Source: Adineta vaga (taxonomy: Eukaryota; Rotifera). From it: DNA of 64,000 bases. The stretch is from contig CP075497.1 of NCBI GenBank assembly GCA_021613535.1, forward strand, positions 3,410,001-3,474,000, written 5' to 3'. The notes beneath the pieces are model-generated. The model was not told where the DNA came from. It searched no databases and saw only the letters and a list, made by a program, of their open reading frames with translations. Of this stretch, positions 53,401 to 64,000 are shown in pieces (position 1 is the first letter of the stretch; each line of letters begins with the position of its first letter). The translations under genes and the position numbers were made by a program.

Positions 53401-54086
53401 CTTTAGCTAAATCAGTAACACTACCTCCTGTACATAATTCCATGACTAACCAAAGTTGATCGAGTGGTAATGGTTGACAGATTGAAGTTGGACTAACGAG
53501 ACTTGTAATTGATTTTGTTTCAATTGATAGTAGACTTGTAGTGTCAACTGGAATGGATGGCGAAGTAATAGGATTTCGAGGTGGAGGTGGTGGAGGAAGT
53601 GGAGCACGTTTTAAATAAGCACCATAAAAACGACACATATTTTCATGATTAGAAAGTTCAAGAAGGACACGATATTCTTGTTCAATTTCTTCGAGAACTT
53701 CATTCGTTGGATGCATAATTTTTACAGCAGCATTAAAATCTGGATTACGTACATTTTTTGCCTTAATTAAAATACAAAATTTCGATAAAGATACGCAAGA
53801 CGACTAATTTGTTACTTACACGAAATACTTCACCGTAAGTACCATCACCAATATTTTCAAGTAATTGCCATTCACGATCTGGTGATGGTAGATCATCAAG
53901 TCGAAAAAAATTACTGTTACATTTATTGTTCGTTTGTTGATTAACGGATACTAAAATTGATTGTGTATGTTGTCTTGATGATGGACGTGAGTGAGTACGA
54001 GGTGGAATAGGTGGCACTGAATCGACTGATGAAAGAATTGATGGTAATTGTTGCTGATGATGACGATGATGAAGTAGCTGTGACAT
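46747..54086 (-). CDS. MYO3: Class III myosin (NINAC/MYO3-like): Ser/Thr kinase fused to myosin motor
   Basis: Class III myosins carry a STE20-type kinase before an actin motor and work in photoreceptors and actin-based sensory protrusions. Kinase (about 53870-52790): G-loop GDGTYGEVF, the VAIK-like AAVKIM, catalytic loop [11 protein letters not shown] and [11 protein letters not shown] are all intact; a Pro-rich insert (PPPPPPRNP onward) lies before the hinge. A polyQ linker follows. Motor (about 52080-48890): P-loop GESGSGKT, switch [10 protein letters not shown], switch [10 protein letters not shown], actin-binding RFVRCFKPN and converter KSKVFLKYY. About 275 residues of Asn/Asp/Ser-rich sequence are inserted just before switch II. 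Three IQ motifs follow ([45 protein letters not shown]). The Pro/His-rich tail (48350-47470) joins the last exon (46999-46747) across a roughly 470-nt intron. The start ATG follows an acceptor-like ACATAG. Confidence 0.93.
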
Positions 54087-55755
54087 CTATGTACCGAAGT
54101 TACAGAAAAAACACATATAAGAAGGAAGTCTATGTCACTGACTATCAATCAAGAATACTATCAAAAGAATTAGAAGGTAATAGATATTGTTCTCTTACTG
54201 CATAGGTCAGTTGACGTCGTCTATCGTTCTATGTTTCCTTTTCTCGTTTTAATCCATTTGATCAACAAGGCCACGCCTAATTGACCAACAAATCATTAGT
54301 TCGTACATGTATATCATCAATTAATTTGTTCTGTACTCTACATATACATATTGACGGAGACGTCGCGTAAGGAATATCACTATTTGTATTTTCTTCTGTC
54401 GTCGTTGTCGTCTCACATTCTTATGTATACATATATATGAACGTCAATTTGATCAAATACTAACTATATCTCATTGTCGACAAAAACGACTTGTTGAAGA
54501 TTAGTAAAGTTTGACTTCTAACTTGCATAAAGCATATATATATATATATATCGATAGGTATACTATAAGTGAAAGTCAATACAAGAAAAAAACCACAAAA
54601 TTCTCTAATTCATTTATCTACATGTAAGACTACATGATCGAACAATGTTCACGGGTGAGAACAGGATCAAGACAATATCATTGGTACTAATCTTTGATAA
54701 TGATTAATCAATTATTGATATTAGAGAATACGTTTATCATTTAATTTCATGTTAAATCATAATGCTATGCACATGACTATTGCTGTAGTCGTGTATTTAA
54801 ATAAAATCACGTTGTTTTTTCTCTTATTAATGAACAGCAGACACTAGACGAAAAACATTGATAATTCGTTAGATTTATGTTTATTTATCTATACAAAAGA
54901 GTATGTCAATAGATGTAACTTAAAGCTATCTGTCTGTTCAATGAATACAAAAGAAGAAAAAAAAATTATACAATGTCAAATATTTATGATCTAGTAATGT
55001 AAGATATACTTAGGAATAGAGAATTGTAATTGTTGTATTGGATTGAATGCTTCAAATGTAATATTCGAAATCAATCGGAAATAACGTGTGAACATTTATA
55101 TGTATTCAAATAGTTCAAATCGGTCAATGTCAAATGTTTTCATACAAATGTGTGAAAATGACACATATTTCCGATTCAATCGAAGTCGTTATGTGCATAC
55201 TGTATGTATACTTTCAATGTTCTTTTAGGATATTATATTGAAACTATTGAAGAAAAAATCGCATACGAAACAATGGTAACTTTCGTTGTCTCAACGACAT
55301 GACAAAAATAATATTCAACTTCAGAAAAAAACTTGACAGTAAATCATTCAATTCATTTGTGTTCTTAAGAATTTAGATTGTAAAAATCTGTATCGGAATG
55401 GAATATATACATTTATAATATTCGTCTTTCACAAGAATAAATTGTAGATATGATAAACATCGGTAATCATCATGAAAGTTCATTCTTTGTGATATATTTG
55501 ACAAGTAATAGGTACTCATAAGTAATAAAATTGTTGATCGATTGATATAAACGCCCTCTACCGGGCACTGCTTATCAAGAAATATATGATCCATCCAACC
55601 TATACCTTTAATACCGTATTGAAATTGTTCTTTGAAACAGAACAAACGAACAAACGAACGAACGAGCAAGGCCATTGACATATTGAAAGAGAGTGGCCTG
55701 AAAAAATGATTACGTACGTTGTCGACTTTAATTTTACTTGTTGACAACATTTTAG
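54087..55755. promoter_or_regulatory. Divergent intergenic region, MYO3 / contactin
   Basis: This is 1.67 kb between divergent start codons. It includes a TA dinucleotide run (about 54535-54552) and an AACGCCCTCTACCGGGCA palindromic-looking element near 55550-55567. Minus-strand frames here show no protein-like features. It probably contains both promoters. Confidence 0.4.
54535..54552. repeat. TA dinucleotide run
   Basis: About nine TA units lie in the intergenic region between MYO3 and contactin. Confidence 0.8.
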
Positions 55756-58700
55756 ATGATTTTTCATCTCACCACTTTACTAACATTGTCTACTCTATCT
55801 CTTGTCTCATCACAAATTCTCGGTAAGTAACGCATATACTTAGCAAACTCGCTCATTGATTTATGCATGTTATGATTGCTTTTTATGATTGTAATTTTTT
55901 TTTCACAATATAAAAAAGAATGTCCGCATGGTTGGCAAGAATTTATTGGCACGGCTTCATGCTATCGATTTGCTCGTTTTCCCAAAGAAAATTATAACGA
56001 TGCTGCTGCTCGCTGTCCGGTTGGTTTCGTTAGGATTCATTTTGTTTCAATTTCTTATGTATTATTCATCTAGACTGATCTTTTGAGTGTTGAATCCCTT
56101 CCCGAACATTTATTCATCCAAGATTGGTTAAATGCAAATGATCCTTCAACACAACGTTGGTTGACAAGTGGAAGACGAAATGGACCTTTTTGGCAATGGG
56201 TGAAAAGAACCGGTATACTAAATCTACAATTTGATCAAGGATGGTTACCAAATACTGCATTAGACCAACAACTACGATCGTTTATCGTTTATGCTTATCA
56301 AAGTAAAATATTCTTGTTCTGCATGTGCTTGTCATTGAAGATCTTCATTGTAATCTTATAGGCAGTCAATGGGGTTGGTTACCTTATGATTTAACATCGA
56401 TAGAACCAGTCCCGTATATTTGTGAAGTACCAATTCGAGAAACTTATGGAATCGTAGATAGTTATCGTGGAATAGGTAATCATTTTCATAACTAAATTCA
56501 TATATTTTGTTGATCTATTGAAAATAATTTAGAATATGGTTTACCATCAAATATTGAACAACGTTTTGTTCCTCGTGCACCAAAATTTTTCGAACAACCA
56601 CAAGATCAAGAATTTGGACGAATTGATCAAATAACTCTAGGTGGTGGAAGTACATTTGGTATTAGTAAATTATCTATATCAATTGTTGTAACACTTACAT
56701 GTCGTGCTGATGCGTATCCTGTTGCTGATTATTAGTATGTCAATGACAAAAAAACAAAACAAAAACGAACAAAAAAACATGCTTTCTTTTTCTAGTTGGT
56801 TTCGTATGACTACGGGCGTCATTTCTGAAGCCGTTTTAGTTAATATAAATGATCCTCGTTATTTTCAACATGGTGGAAATCTATTAGTAAGAATAATTAA
56901 ATTTATTCTCAATGGAAACAAATAAATATACTTTTAGATTAATAATCCAACGAATGAAGATAGTGGAACATATTTTTGTAAAGCAAGTAATTATTTTGGT
57001 ACAGCGATTAGTAATCGTGTTTATTTACGTGAAATAAGTATGTAGAAATCAGATGTTTTATAGATGATTGAAAAAATAAATTTTAATTTAGCTGTTGGTC
57101 AATTTGAAAAACGTGAACGACCAAAAGTTATTGCCGATGGTCATCGTGATGCTATTATTGATTGTTTATATAAGAATACCAATACAGGAAATGTATATAA
57201 AACTGAATTGTTTTGAAAATTGATTATTTATTTGAATTATTCTCATCTTTTCAGCTTAATTATGCTTGGTTTAAAGGTGCAATTAATCAAAAAGTTCAAC
57301 AATCAGCCGAACGATTTATTTCTCGTAATGGAAATTTATATTTCTCACGTGTTACTGATGGTGATTCTGGAAAGTATTATTGTGCTGTTCAAGCTGAAAA
57401 TACACGCCTTCGTTATTTACCATCTCAAACAAGTGAAGGAACAGAATTAGATGTTCGATCAACTTTTGGACAAGAACGTAGTCCACGTATCTTTCCAAAT
57501 TTTCCTCATGTTTTTCCAACAACACATTTACCTCGATTAGGTGAAAATGCTTCGATTGAATGTATTGCTGAAGGTTATCCTGTACCAACGTATCGTTGGT
57601 TTCGTGAAGATGAGTTGGGAAATCTTTTCCCCTTACAATCAAAAGCTATATTAAATAATTTTAATCGTGAATTAATCATTGCCAATTTACAACGTGATGA
57701 TATGGGTTTATATCGTTGTGAAGCATCAAATACACGTTCAGTCGTTTTTGAATCTGTTTCTTTACAAGTTCAAATTGATCCTATTTTCGTTGTTCCACTT
57801 GAAGATCAAATTCTTGATATGGGATCTGTTTTACAATTATATTGTGAAGCATATACAAATGATATCGATCAATTACGTTATTCCTGGTTTATTAATGGAA
57901 CTGAAATCTTTTGGGATCGATTAACTCTCGTACAACAACAGCGATTATCAATAAATAATAATCTTTTAATTATTGCAAATGTTCTACCATTTGATAATGG
58001 TATTTATCAATGTGCAGCAACAAATGCACAAAATAATATTCAACGTTTTAGTCCTGCTGAAGTACGTGTTATTACATTAGCTCCAACATTTGGTAAACAT
58101 ACGATGGTATCAACATTAAGATCAACTGTTGGACGATTAGTTACGATTGTTTGTCATCCCGAAGGTGCACCTCAACCGCAAATACAATGGTATAAAGATA
58201 ATATGCCATTGAATATTGGAACTAATGCACAAATGTTTTCAAATGGAAATTTAGTGATTTCAAACATTCAATTGATGGATGCAGGTAAGAATAAAATTGC
58301 TCGTCTAAATTCAATTTATTAGGTTAGAGATAGACAAGTATTTATGATTCTTTTCGTCAACGTATCAAATCGATTTTTATGACCACATTAAATTTTGAAT
58401 ATGATTATATAAGATGATTTCTTCTTTTTCTCTGACATACGTATATATTTAAGGTAATTATACATGTGTGGCAACAAACATATATGGTATTGCACAACAG
58501 AGTACATATGTTTATGTAATGCCTGAGGGTACAACAATCATCTCGACGCCAGGTGGACGAGATGTTGTACTTAATCAAACAATCATCATACCATGTGATG
58601 CTCGTTCAATGAATCAAATGGATTTAACGTTCTATTGGCGTTTCAATAATGAAATTTTAACGATTGATAATAAACGTTTTCGACAAGATAATCCTGATCG

Positions 58701-60506
58701 TCCTGGTGATTTACGTATTGTACAAGCTCAATATAGTAATGCTGGTCGTTATACATGTGTAGCACAGACAACTGTCGATGAACAAAGTTCATCATATCAA
58801 TTGAATGTCTTTGGACCACCTGGTCCAATAGCGGGAGTACGTTGTAGTCAACCATTTCAACGTCAAGTAACATTATCTTGGGTTGTCGGTAATGAACATG
58901 GTGCATCTATTTTACATTATACAATTGAATCTTTATCGAATCATCGTTCTTGGTGGATATTTCATGGAAATTTTAGTATTCCATTAACAGCATCGAAATT
59001 TATCTCGATGACATTAACTGGTCTATCAGCATTCACAGATTATCGTTTTCGTATCTTAGCAACTAATATGTATGGATCAGGTGAACGATCCGAAATATCA
59101 TCACCTTGTGTTACACAACCCGATGTACCAGGTGCGGCACCAGCTCGATTAGGTGGTGGTGGTGGAAAAATTGGTGATTTACGTATCGTTTGGGATCCGT
59201 TACCAATGGATTTTTGGAATGGACCAAATTTAACCTATCGTATATATGCACAAAAACAAGGAGAAAATCGACAACAGATTTTTACAGTACTTGATCCATT
59301 ACGAAATTTTTTCATCACTCATATGTAAGAATACAGAAATTTCTTCGATGAAGATTCATAATTTTTCTTTATAGAGCTGACAAACTCTATTATTTTCCAT
59401 ATAATGTTCGTATTTCGGCAGTGAATGCTCTTGGTGAAGGTCCCATATCCGGTAATGTAACAATTCGTTCTGCTGAAGATCGTCCAGCAAGACAAGTATT
59501 GAATGTGAAATGTAGTCCATACAACAGTACAGCAATGACCGTTACTTGGGATATGATCGATGAAAATGATTTCGAAGTATTACGTGGTCGTTTACTTGGT
59601 AATCAAATCTTTATAATTGAAATATGATCTTTTTTTGTATGTACAAACTGATTTTCTTTCTGTTCATTTAGGTTATAATGTTCGTTATTGGCGTAAAGAT
59701 CTGGATGAACTTGAAAATTATTGGGAACGTCGTTTTCCAGGTCAACGATCTCGTGCTATTATTATTGGTCTTGAAGCGAATACATTTTATGCTGTACGTG
59801 TATCTGTTTATACACAATTTGGTGATAGTCCTGAAAGCAGTGTATTTTCACATCGAACATTTCGTTTACCACCACTATTACCAGCACAATATATATCAGT
59901 TCGACAACCAAGACGAGTCAAAGATCAACGTGTTCGATTATTTGGTGATGTTTATATGTACAAAATTGAAGTTGAATGGCGTGGAATATTCACATCATCC
60001 GATGAAGAACCATTGGAAGGATATATGGTAAAAACAATGAATTTTATTTTATTGATCGTATTTCGATACCGTTTTGTTTTCTTAGGTTAAAGTTTGGGAA
60101 CATTATCAATCAATTCGTAATGCATCCATTTATTACGTTGATGGATCAAGATATAAAGTGATTATTGATAATTTATATAAAAATCGAAATTATAAATTAC
60201 GTGTACAAGCTTGGTCTCTTGGTGGTGAAGGAAAATATTCATCACCTGAAAAAGAATTTCGATTTGGTAAGTTCATCTTCTAACTTTTGATCGTATTTCT
60301 TATCTTAATTTATTGATCATTTTAGATGATGAAGGACGTCTATTGATTCGTAAGTTAATCTATAATTATCATAGATCTATAATTTTTCTTTCTATTTAGT
60401 CTATAATCCTGATACAAGTCTTCTCTATCATAACAGTGTCTCAAAGCAATATTTATCTTTCTCAATATGGTTTATTTTTCTTAGTTTATATTATTTATAT
60501 CGATAG
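55756..60506 (+). CDS. Cont: Contactin: C-type lectin, six Ig, four FnIII, GPI-anchored adhesion protein
   Basis: Neuronal/septate-junction cell adhesion protein of the invertebrate contactin type. Exon 1 (55756-55822) encodes a signal peptide (MIFHLTTLLTLSTLSLVSS) and joins 55919 in phase. Residues about 23-180 form a C-type lectin-like domain (CPHGWQEF, SCYRF, DAAARC, GWLPYD, PYICEVP). Six Ig-like domains follow with C...W...DxGxYxC patterns (DSGTYFCKASN, DSGKYYCAVQAE, DMGLYRCEASN, DNGIYQCAATN, DAGNYTCVATN, NAGRYTCVAQT). Four FnIII domains follow (TLSWVVGNE, RIVWDPLP, TVTWDMIDE, EVEWRGIF). The last small exon encodes YNPDTSLLYHNSVSK and then a hydrophobic tail ending at TAG 60506, a GPI-attachment signal. 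The same architecture is known for Drosophila Contactin. The start ATG abuts a CATTTTAG acceptor-like motif. Confidence 0.92.
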
Positions 60507-62347
60507 ATCGATGTTCTTATGTTTAAATGTGTTTTTCTCTCTGTTGCAATCAGATCTGCAATGTATATATAAATTACTTCTTTCTCTGGTTTTTCTAATG
60601 CTTTTGTGTGATGATTTTATCATTTTTATTCAAAATATTTCTATTTTAGACTGTTTGTTTCTTCTTGTGATCATTTATTGTATCAAATCTTTCGACATTA
60701 GAGTTGTGCAAATCTTTGTGATTTTTTCATAACGATGCTAGTTATATGTTTGACTATTTTATAAATATAACCATTTGTATTGAACAGTTTTATCACAACT
60801 GTGCTCTCTCTTTTTCTACTATACTATTTGAAAAAATCTTTGTTTTATTTGAAAAAAAAATTTTAATTAAAGATATAAGAAAAAGTCTTTTTATAGATTT
60901 GAACGTTCTTGTCTAGATTTAGACGACTTGTAACATCTTGTTTATTAATGAGAATATAGAAGACGAGTTGAATTTATTAATTTCTTTAGTAGTATGTGGT
61001 ATACTATGTTTTTTTTTTGTAAAAACTATTTCTTACGTAGAAACCCTCCAGGGTTTGAACAAGTTTCAAATCATATTAAAAGATATTAATCTTCCGATAT
61101 CGTACATTAAAATAAAATAGAATTTAATTGTTGACAGGGTGAATATGCCTGGCAATCTTCTTACTTAAACGATGTGATGTAATAAAATATTGAAGTTTGT
61201 TTGAATTGTGACACATCATATAAATTCGACAACGGAACTGACAGACAAACAAGAGAAGAGTGATGATTATATTTTATGTATTATTTATCTAACTAATGTT
61301 ACATACATTTTGTTAGTTGTTCATAAACGTGGTCAATGTTTATAGAAGAGAATGGATTAAAGTGAAGATGATATAGATATACCTGAATTAGATTGAGGCA
61401 GTTGAATTTATTTTATATGTAAATAATATCGAAATTTATTTAGGATGGTTTGACAAATCATACATCATGTTTACAAGAGAATGAGTACGTTCGAAAAACT
61501 ATCCGTTCACTTGATTGAACATCTTTGTGCATAGTGTATGGATTCAAAATTCTTTATTATTCTTGCTTCATCTTTCATATATTTTGTTTAACCTATCAAG
61601 TTTGTCATTATAAATCAAGACGTTCGTAGTTATTTGAAGACAAGTAAAAGATTAATAAGTAAATCATACAATGTTCTCGCTAGTCAATTGAACATGATAA
61701 TCTGAAATAAGTCGTCTGATTCAATCGATGGCATGAAATACAAAAATAGATATTCATCCTTAAGTATTCATTTCGTTATCAATTGTATGGAATAAGTGAT
61801 GCGAACTTTAATACTTCATTTCTTCATCTGAAAAAGAATTATTTTTACAAGATTCAATAAATGTTTGATATCACAAACTATATGTGCGTGCATGATTTTA
61901 GAACCACTTTTCGATACGCTTTTAGTGAAGTTCACCTACACATTCATCACTGATTATAAGTATCCAAGAATAATTTTTTTATTGAAATTTTCAATTAGTT
62001 TCTCTAAAATAAAACATCCTTTTGACTTATTTTGTGTACAAACGTAATTATATTGCTTTTTGTTCTCTCCACTTATTTTTCTGTTTCGACAACAAATGAC
62101 AACTTATTCAACCGATCATGCTCTTTCTCTCTTCACTTACTAACTATAGGAAAATAATAGTCAAAGAAAAAAACTTCTTTGTACTTCACATCATTTCTTA
62201 TTCCCTTCACATCATCATTTATTTCATCAGCAGTTACTTCTCATTTCCCTTCGCTTCCTACCACTCATTCTCTCACTTATTCACGTCTCGGCATTCACCG
62301 TACTCTTTCATCTTTATTCCATCATCAAAAACATTCTTTTCACCCCG
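60507..62347. other. Intergenic, about 1.8 kb, no gene seen
   Basis: This is the longest featureless stretch in the window: AT-rich and T-rich just after contactin (its 3' UTR), then unstructured. The few frames over 60 codons are hydrophobic only because of T-richness. I see no repeat or RNA gene. Confidence 0.5.
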
Positions 62348-63184
62348 ATGCTATATTCACATCAAGATACAGGATCTCATCGCTCTTCATATTCATCTTC
62401 ATACCAATATGAACCTCGATCAAATGTTCAACAACGACCATTACATTGGTGTATCATTCTTGTTTCACTTCTTTTCGTTTTTCTTCTTGTCATCGAATCA
62501 GTTGCATTCGTTATTCTTGGTGCATGGCATCTCACAACTCGACATTTTCAAGACATGAACATCACATTTGCAAATCAAGTTCATCAACGTGAACTTACTT
62601 TTGGTATTGTTCTTGTTTTGATTGGATCAATCGGTATTCTCATGAGTATTCTTGGTCTCATGGCTTTCTTCACTCTTCGATTGTTTTTGCTACGAGTTGT
62701 GAGTAGAGTTGGGTGTGGGTGTGTGTATGAATGAATGTTTGTGAATTGTAGTTTGGAATATGCTTGTGGATAATGATGATCGCTGGAATTGCAATTGGTA
62801 TCATTGGCATCATCTTTTCATGTATGCAAGATGAACTAAGAGGAATGTGATATATTTTGTTTGAATATTGTAGCACAAGTGAATGGATATATGCAACAGA
62901 TGAGCAATACAAGTGTGAGTGATAGAAGTGTAAGTAGTGAATAGAACAATGATGATGTATTTGTTTGTTTTATAGTATGCAGAAGAAAAGTTTATGTTAG
63001 GAATGAACGGTGGTTTGGTAATGTTTATGAGTTTGATATTGGTAAGTTATTTGGATGGTGGAGAAGAGATGAAAGATTTGAAATAATTTATTTGATTTGT
63101 TAGATAATAGGAATAGTGATTGTTCGATGTATAACTGGAGATGTGAGTGTCTATGCAAGTGATCGGAAATATGGTGGTACATAA
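62348..63184 (+). CDS. Four-transmembrane protein of unknown family
   Basis: Exon 1 (62348 to about 62698) encodes a Ser/Tyr-rich cytoplasmic N-terminus (MLYSHQDTGSHRSSYSSSY). It then encodes TM1 (CIILVSLLFVFLLVIESVAF), a small extracellular loop with a possible N-glycosylation site (NIT) and TM2 (GIVLVLIGSIGILMSILGL). Later short exons supply TM3 (FGICLWIMMIAGIAIGIIGI), a second loop (QVNGYMQQMSNTS) and TM4 (GLVMFMSLILIIGIVIV), with a short tail ending DRKYGGT. Exon joins at 62699, about 62847, 62913 and 63041 are in phase. The topology resembles tetraspanins, claudins or MARVEL proteins, but neither the tetraspanin CCG nor the claudin GLW..C motif is present, so I leave it unassigned. Confidence 0.7.
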
Positions 63185-63562
63185 AGAAAAATTCGTATGT
63201 TTATACACGAATAAAAGATAGAAGAGACAAAGTGTAAATACTATTTTTATGGTGAAATATGTTGTTTTGTATATAATAAAAAGTCTAAGGGAAAGACAAA
63301 TGTCTATGACATTAGTAAACCAAGTTACATCATTGTATTTGATGTATACTTGCATATGATAAGGATAAAAATAGATGTGTTGATTATTCAATATAATGTA
63401 CGAGATATTCATCTATAGTAAATGTCAAAGACGTCAACACCTGATGAAACATATAGAGAAGAATGATAACTAAATAAAAAAAGAAGTTTGCTCTTATGGG
63501 AAGTAATATTTTTCTATATAAGTGCACATCTATTTATGTTATACAGTTAGAAATCGAATAAT
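63185..63562. other. Short intergenic region, no gene seen
   Basis: This is AT-rich DNA between the tetraspan gene and the secreted precursor. A TATATAAG box lies near 63516-63523, about 45 bp before the next ATG, and fits a core promoter. Confidence 0.4.
63516..63523 (+). promoter_or_regulatory. TATA-box-like element before the final gene
   Basis: TATATAAG occurs about 40-47 bp upstream of the ATG at 63563. The spacing is compatible with a short 5' leader. Evidence is sequence and position only. Confidence 0.35.
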
Positions 63563-64000
63563 ATGGCTTTAGCATTACTCTTATTCTTATTGATTAGTTT
63601 AAATTTAATCGTTTTGAATGATTCTGCATCATCATTCACCATCATCATCATTTGATATAACATTAAATATTGATGGTATTAACAATCAATTTCGATTTGT
63701 AGAAGCATCGAAATTCACTGAAAATCAGCATATACCTGCAGTGATTATTCTTGATGATGAAAAAAATCCAACTATCTTAAATTCATCTTTTCCACCTTCT
63801 ATTCAAACGTTTCAATTAGATTCTGATGCAAATTCATTTGGTTTTGCTGGTGTAATCAATAATACAACTCCCGAACCAAATCTTTTATATGCTATGATTC
63901 AAACATCGAGTGGATCTGTTTATGATATTGTTCCATCGAAATCATCACAACAAACACGAACAAAACGATCTTTAGTTAATTCTTATATAATTCGAACGAA
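63563..64000 (+). pseudogene. Secreted precursor with furin-like site, apparent frameshift, truncated by window end
   Basis: ATG 63563 opens a signal peptide (MALALLLFLLISLNLIVLND) but its frame stops at TGA 63653. The next frame, open from the ATC/TCA triplet run at about 63638-63650 to the window end, reads FDITLNIDG, QFRFVEASKF, VIILDD and GSVYDIVPS. It then has a dibasic RTKR followed by Ser, a furin-type propeptide site. A signal peptide, a beta-rich prodomain and a furin site suggest a secreted or membrane zymogen, possibly an ADAM/ADAMTS-like metalloprotease, but the catalytic domain would lie outside the window. No intron ends fit between the two frames. The break could be a sequencing error in the triplet run, a real pseudogene, or a different first exon for a working gene. 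Confidence 0.5.

Noticed and set aside
62118-62558. A 146-codon plus-strand frame
   Set aside because: Overlaps the four-transmembrane gene in another frame; His/Ser/Phe-rich reading of pyrimidine-rich DNA.
62699-62740. GGGTGTGGGTGTGTG resembling the bdelloid TGTGGG telomere-type repeat
   Set aside because: Only about two units, inside a normal short intron of the four-transmembrane gene; chance or microsatellite.
1-64000. Transposons, viral genes, CRISPR arrays, tRNA or rRNA genes
   Set aside because: I looked for reverse transcriptase or transposase motifs, terminal repeats, regular spaced repeats and cloverleaf patterns on both strands and found none I could support by eye.

Overview
The window is nuclear DNA of a small-genome invertebrate animal. 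Genes are intron-rich. Nearly all introns are 45-70 nt with plain GT...AG ends. Base composition and codon use are strongly AT-biased, intergenic gaps are 0.1-1.8 kb, and I see no recognisable transposons. Gene content (ciliary CFAP43, a nicotinic receptor, contactin, myosin III, a Roco/TIR protein) is metazoan. Splice-acceptor-like motifs abutting several start codons suggest spliced-leader trans-splicing. A bdelloid rotifer (Rotaria/Adineta-like) is my best guess; this is inference from gene style, not a database match.

Layout: 809-6776 (+) a large FLYWCH zinc-finger protein with a 1.7-kb first intron; 7296-8962 (-) TRMT6; 9254-11435 (-) triokinase/FMN cyclase TKFC; 11470-about 13200 (-) NDUFAF7. 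The last two are only 34 bp apart and look like an operon. Next come 14246-14785 (-) an MPLKIP-like protein and, divergently, 15023-22635 (+) the axonemal protein CFAP43. These are followed by 22711-25307 (-) an unrecognised basic low-complexity protein and 25924-26346 (-) a secreted anti-lipopolysaccharide-factor-like peptide.

26654-37697 (-) is the most remarkable gene. It encodes one very large Roco protein that by eye carries two Roc-COR modules. The N-terminal module has lost its GTPase motifs. It is followed by an MBT-like repeat, LRRs interrupted by an EF-hand, an intact Roc-COR, a degenerate TIR-like domain and an intact TIR domain.

The right part holds 38112-39453 (-) an alpha/beta hydrolase with Cys at the nucleophile position; 40038-40400 (-) a CD225/dispanin membrane protein; 41476-42556 (+) the ribosome biogenesis factor RPF1; 42852-45773 (-) an alpha-type nicotinic acetylcholine receptor subunit; 46747-54086 (-) a class III myosin (kinase plus motor); and 55756-60506 (+) a contactin with an N-terminal C-type lectin domain. 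It ends with 62348-63184 (+) a four-transmembrane protein and 63563-64000 (+) the start of a secreted precursor with a furin-like site and an apparent frameshift.

Functional themes are housekeeping (tRNA methylation, complex I assembly, ribosome biogenesis), cilia and sensory/neuronal biology (CFAP43, MYO3, nAChR, contactin), and putative innate immunity (ALF-like peptide, Roco-TIR). Exon boundaries were derived by hand from splice motifs and reading phase; those given to the base were phase-checked.
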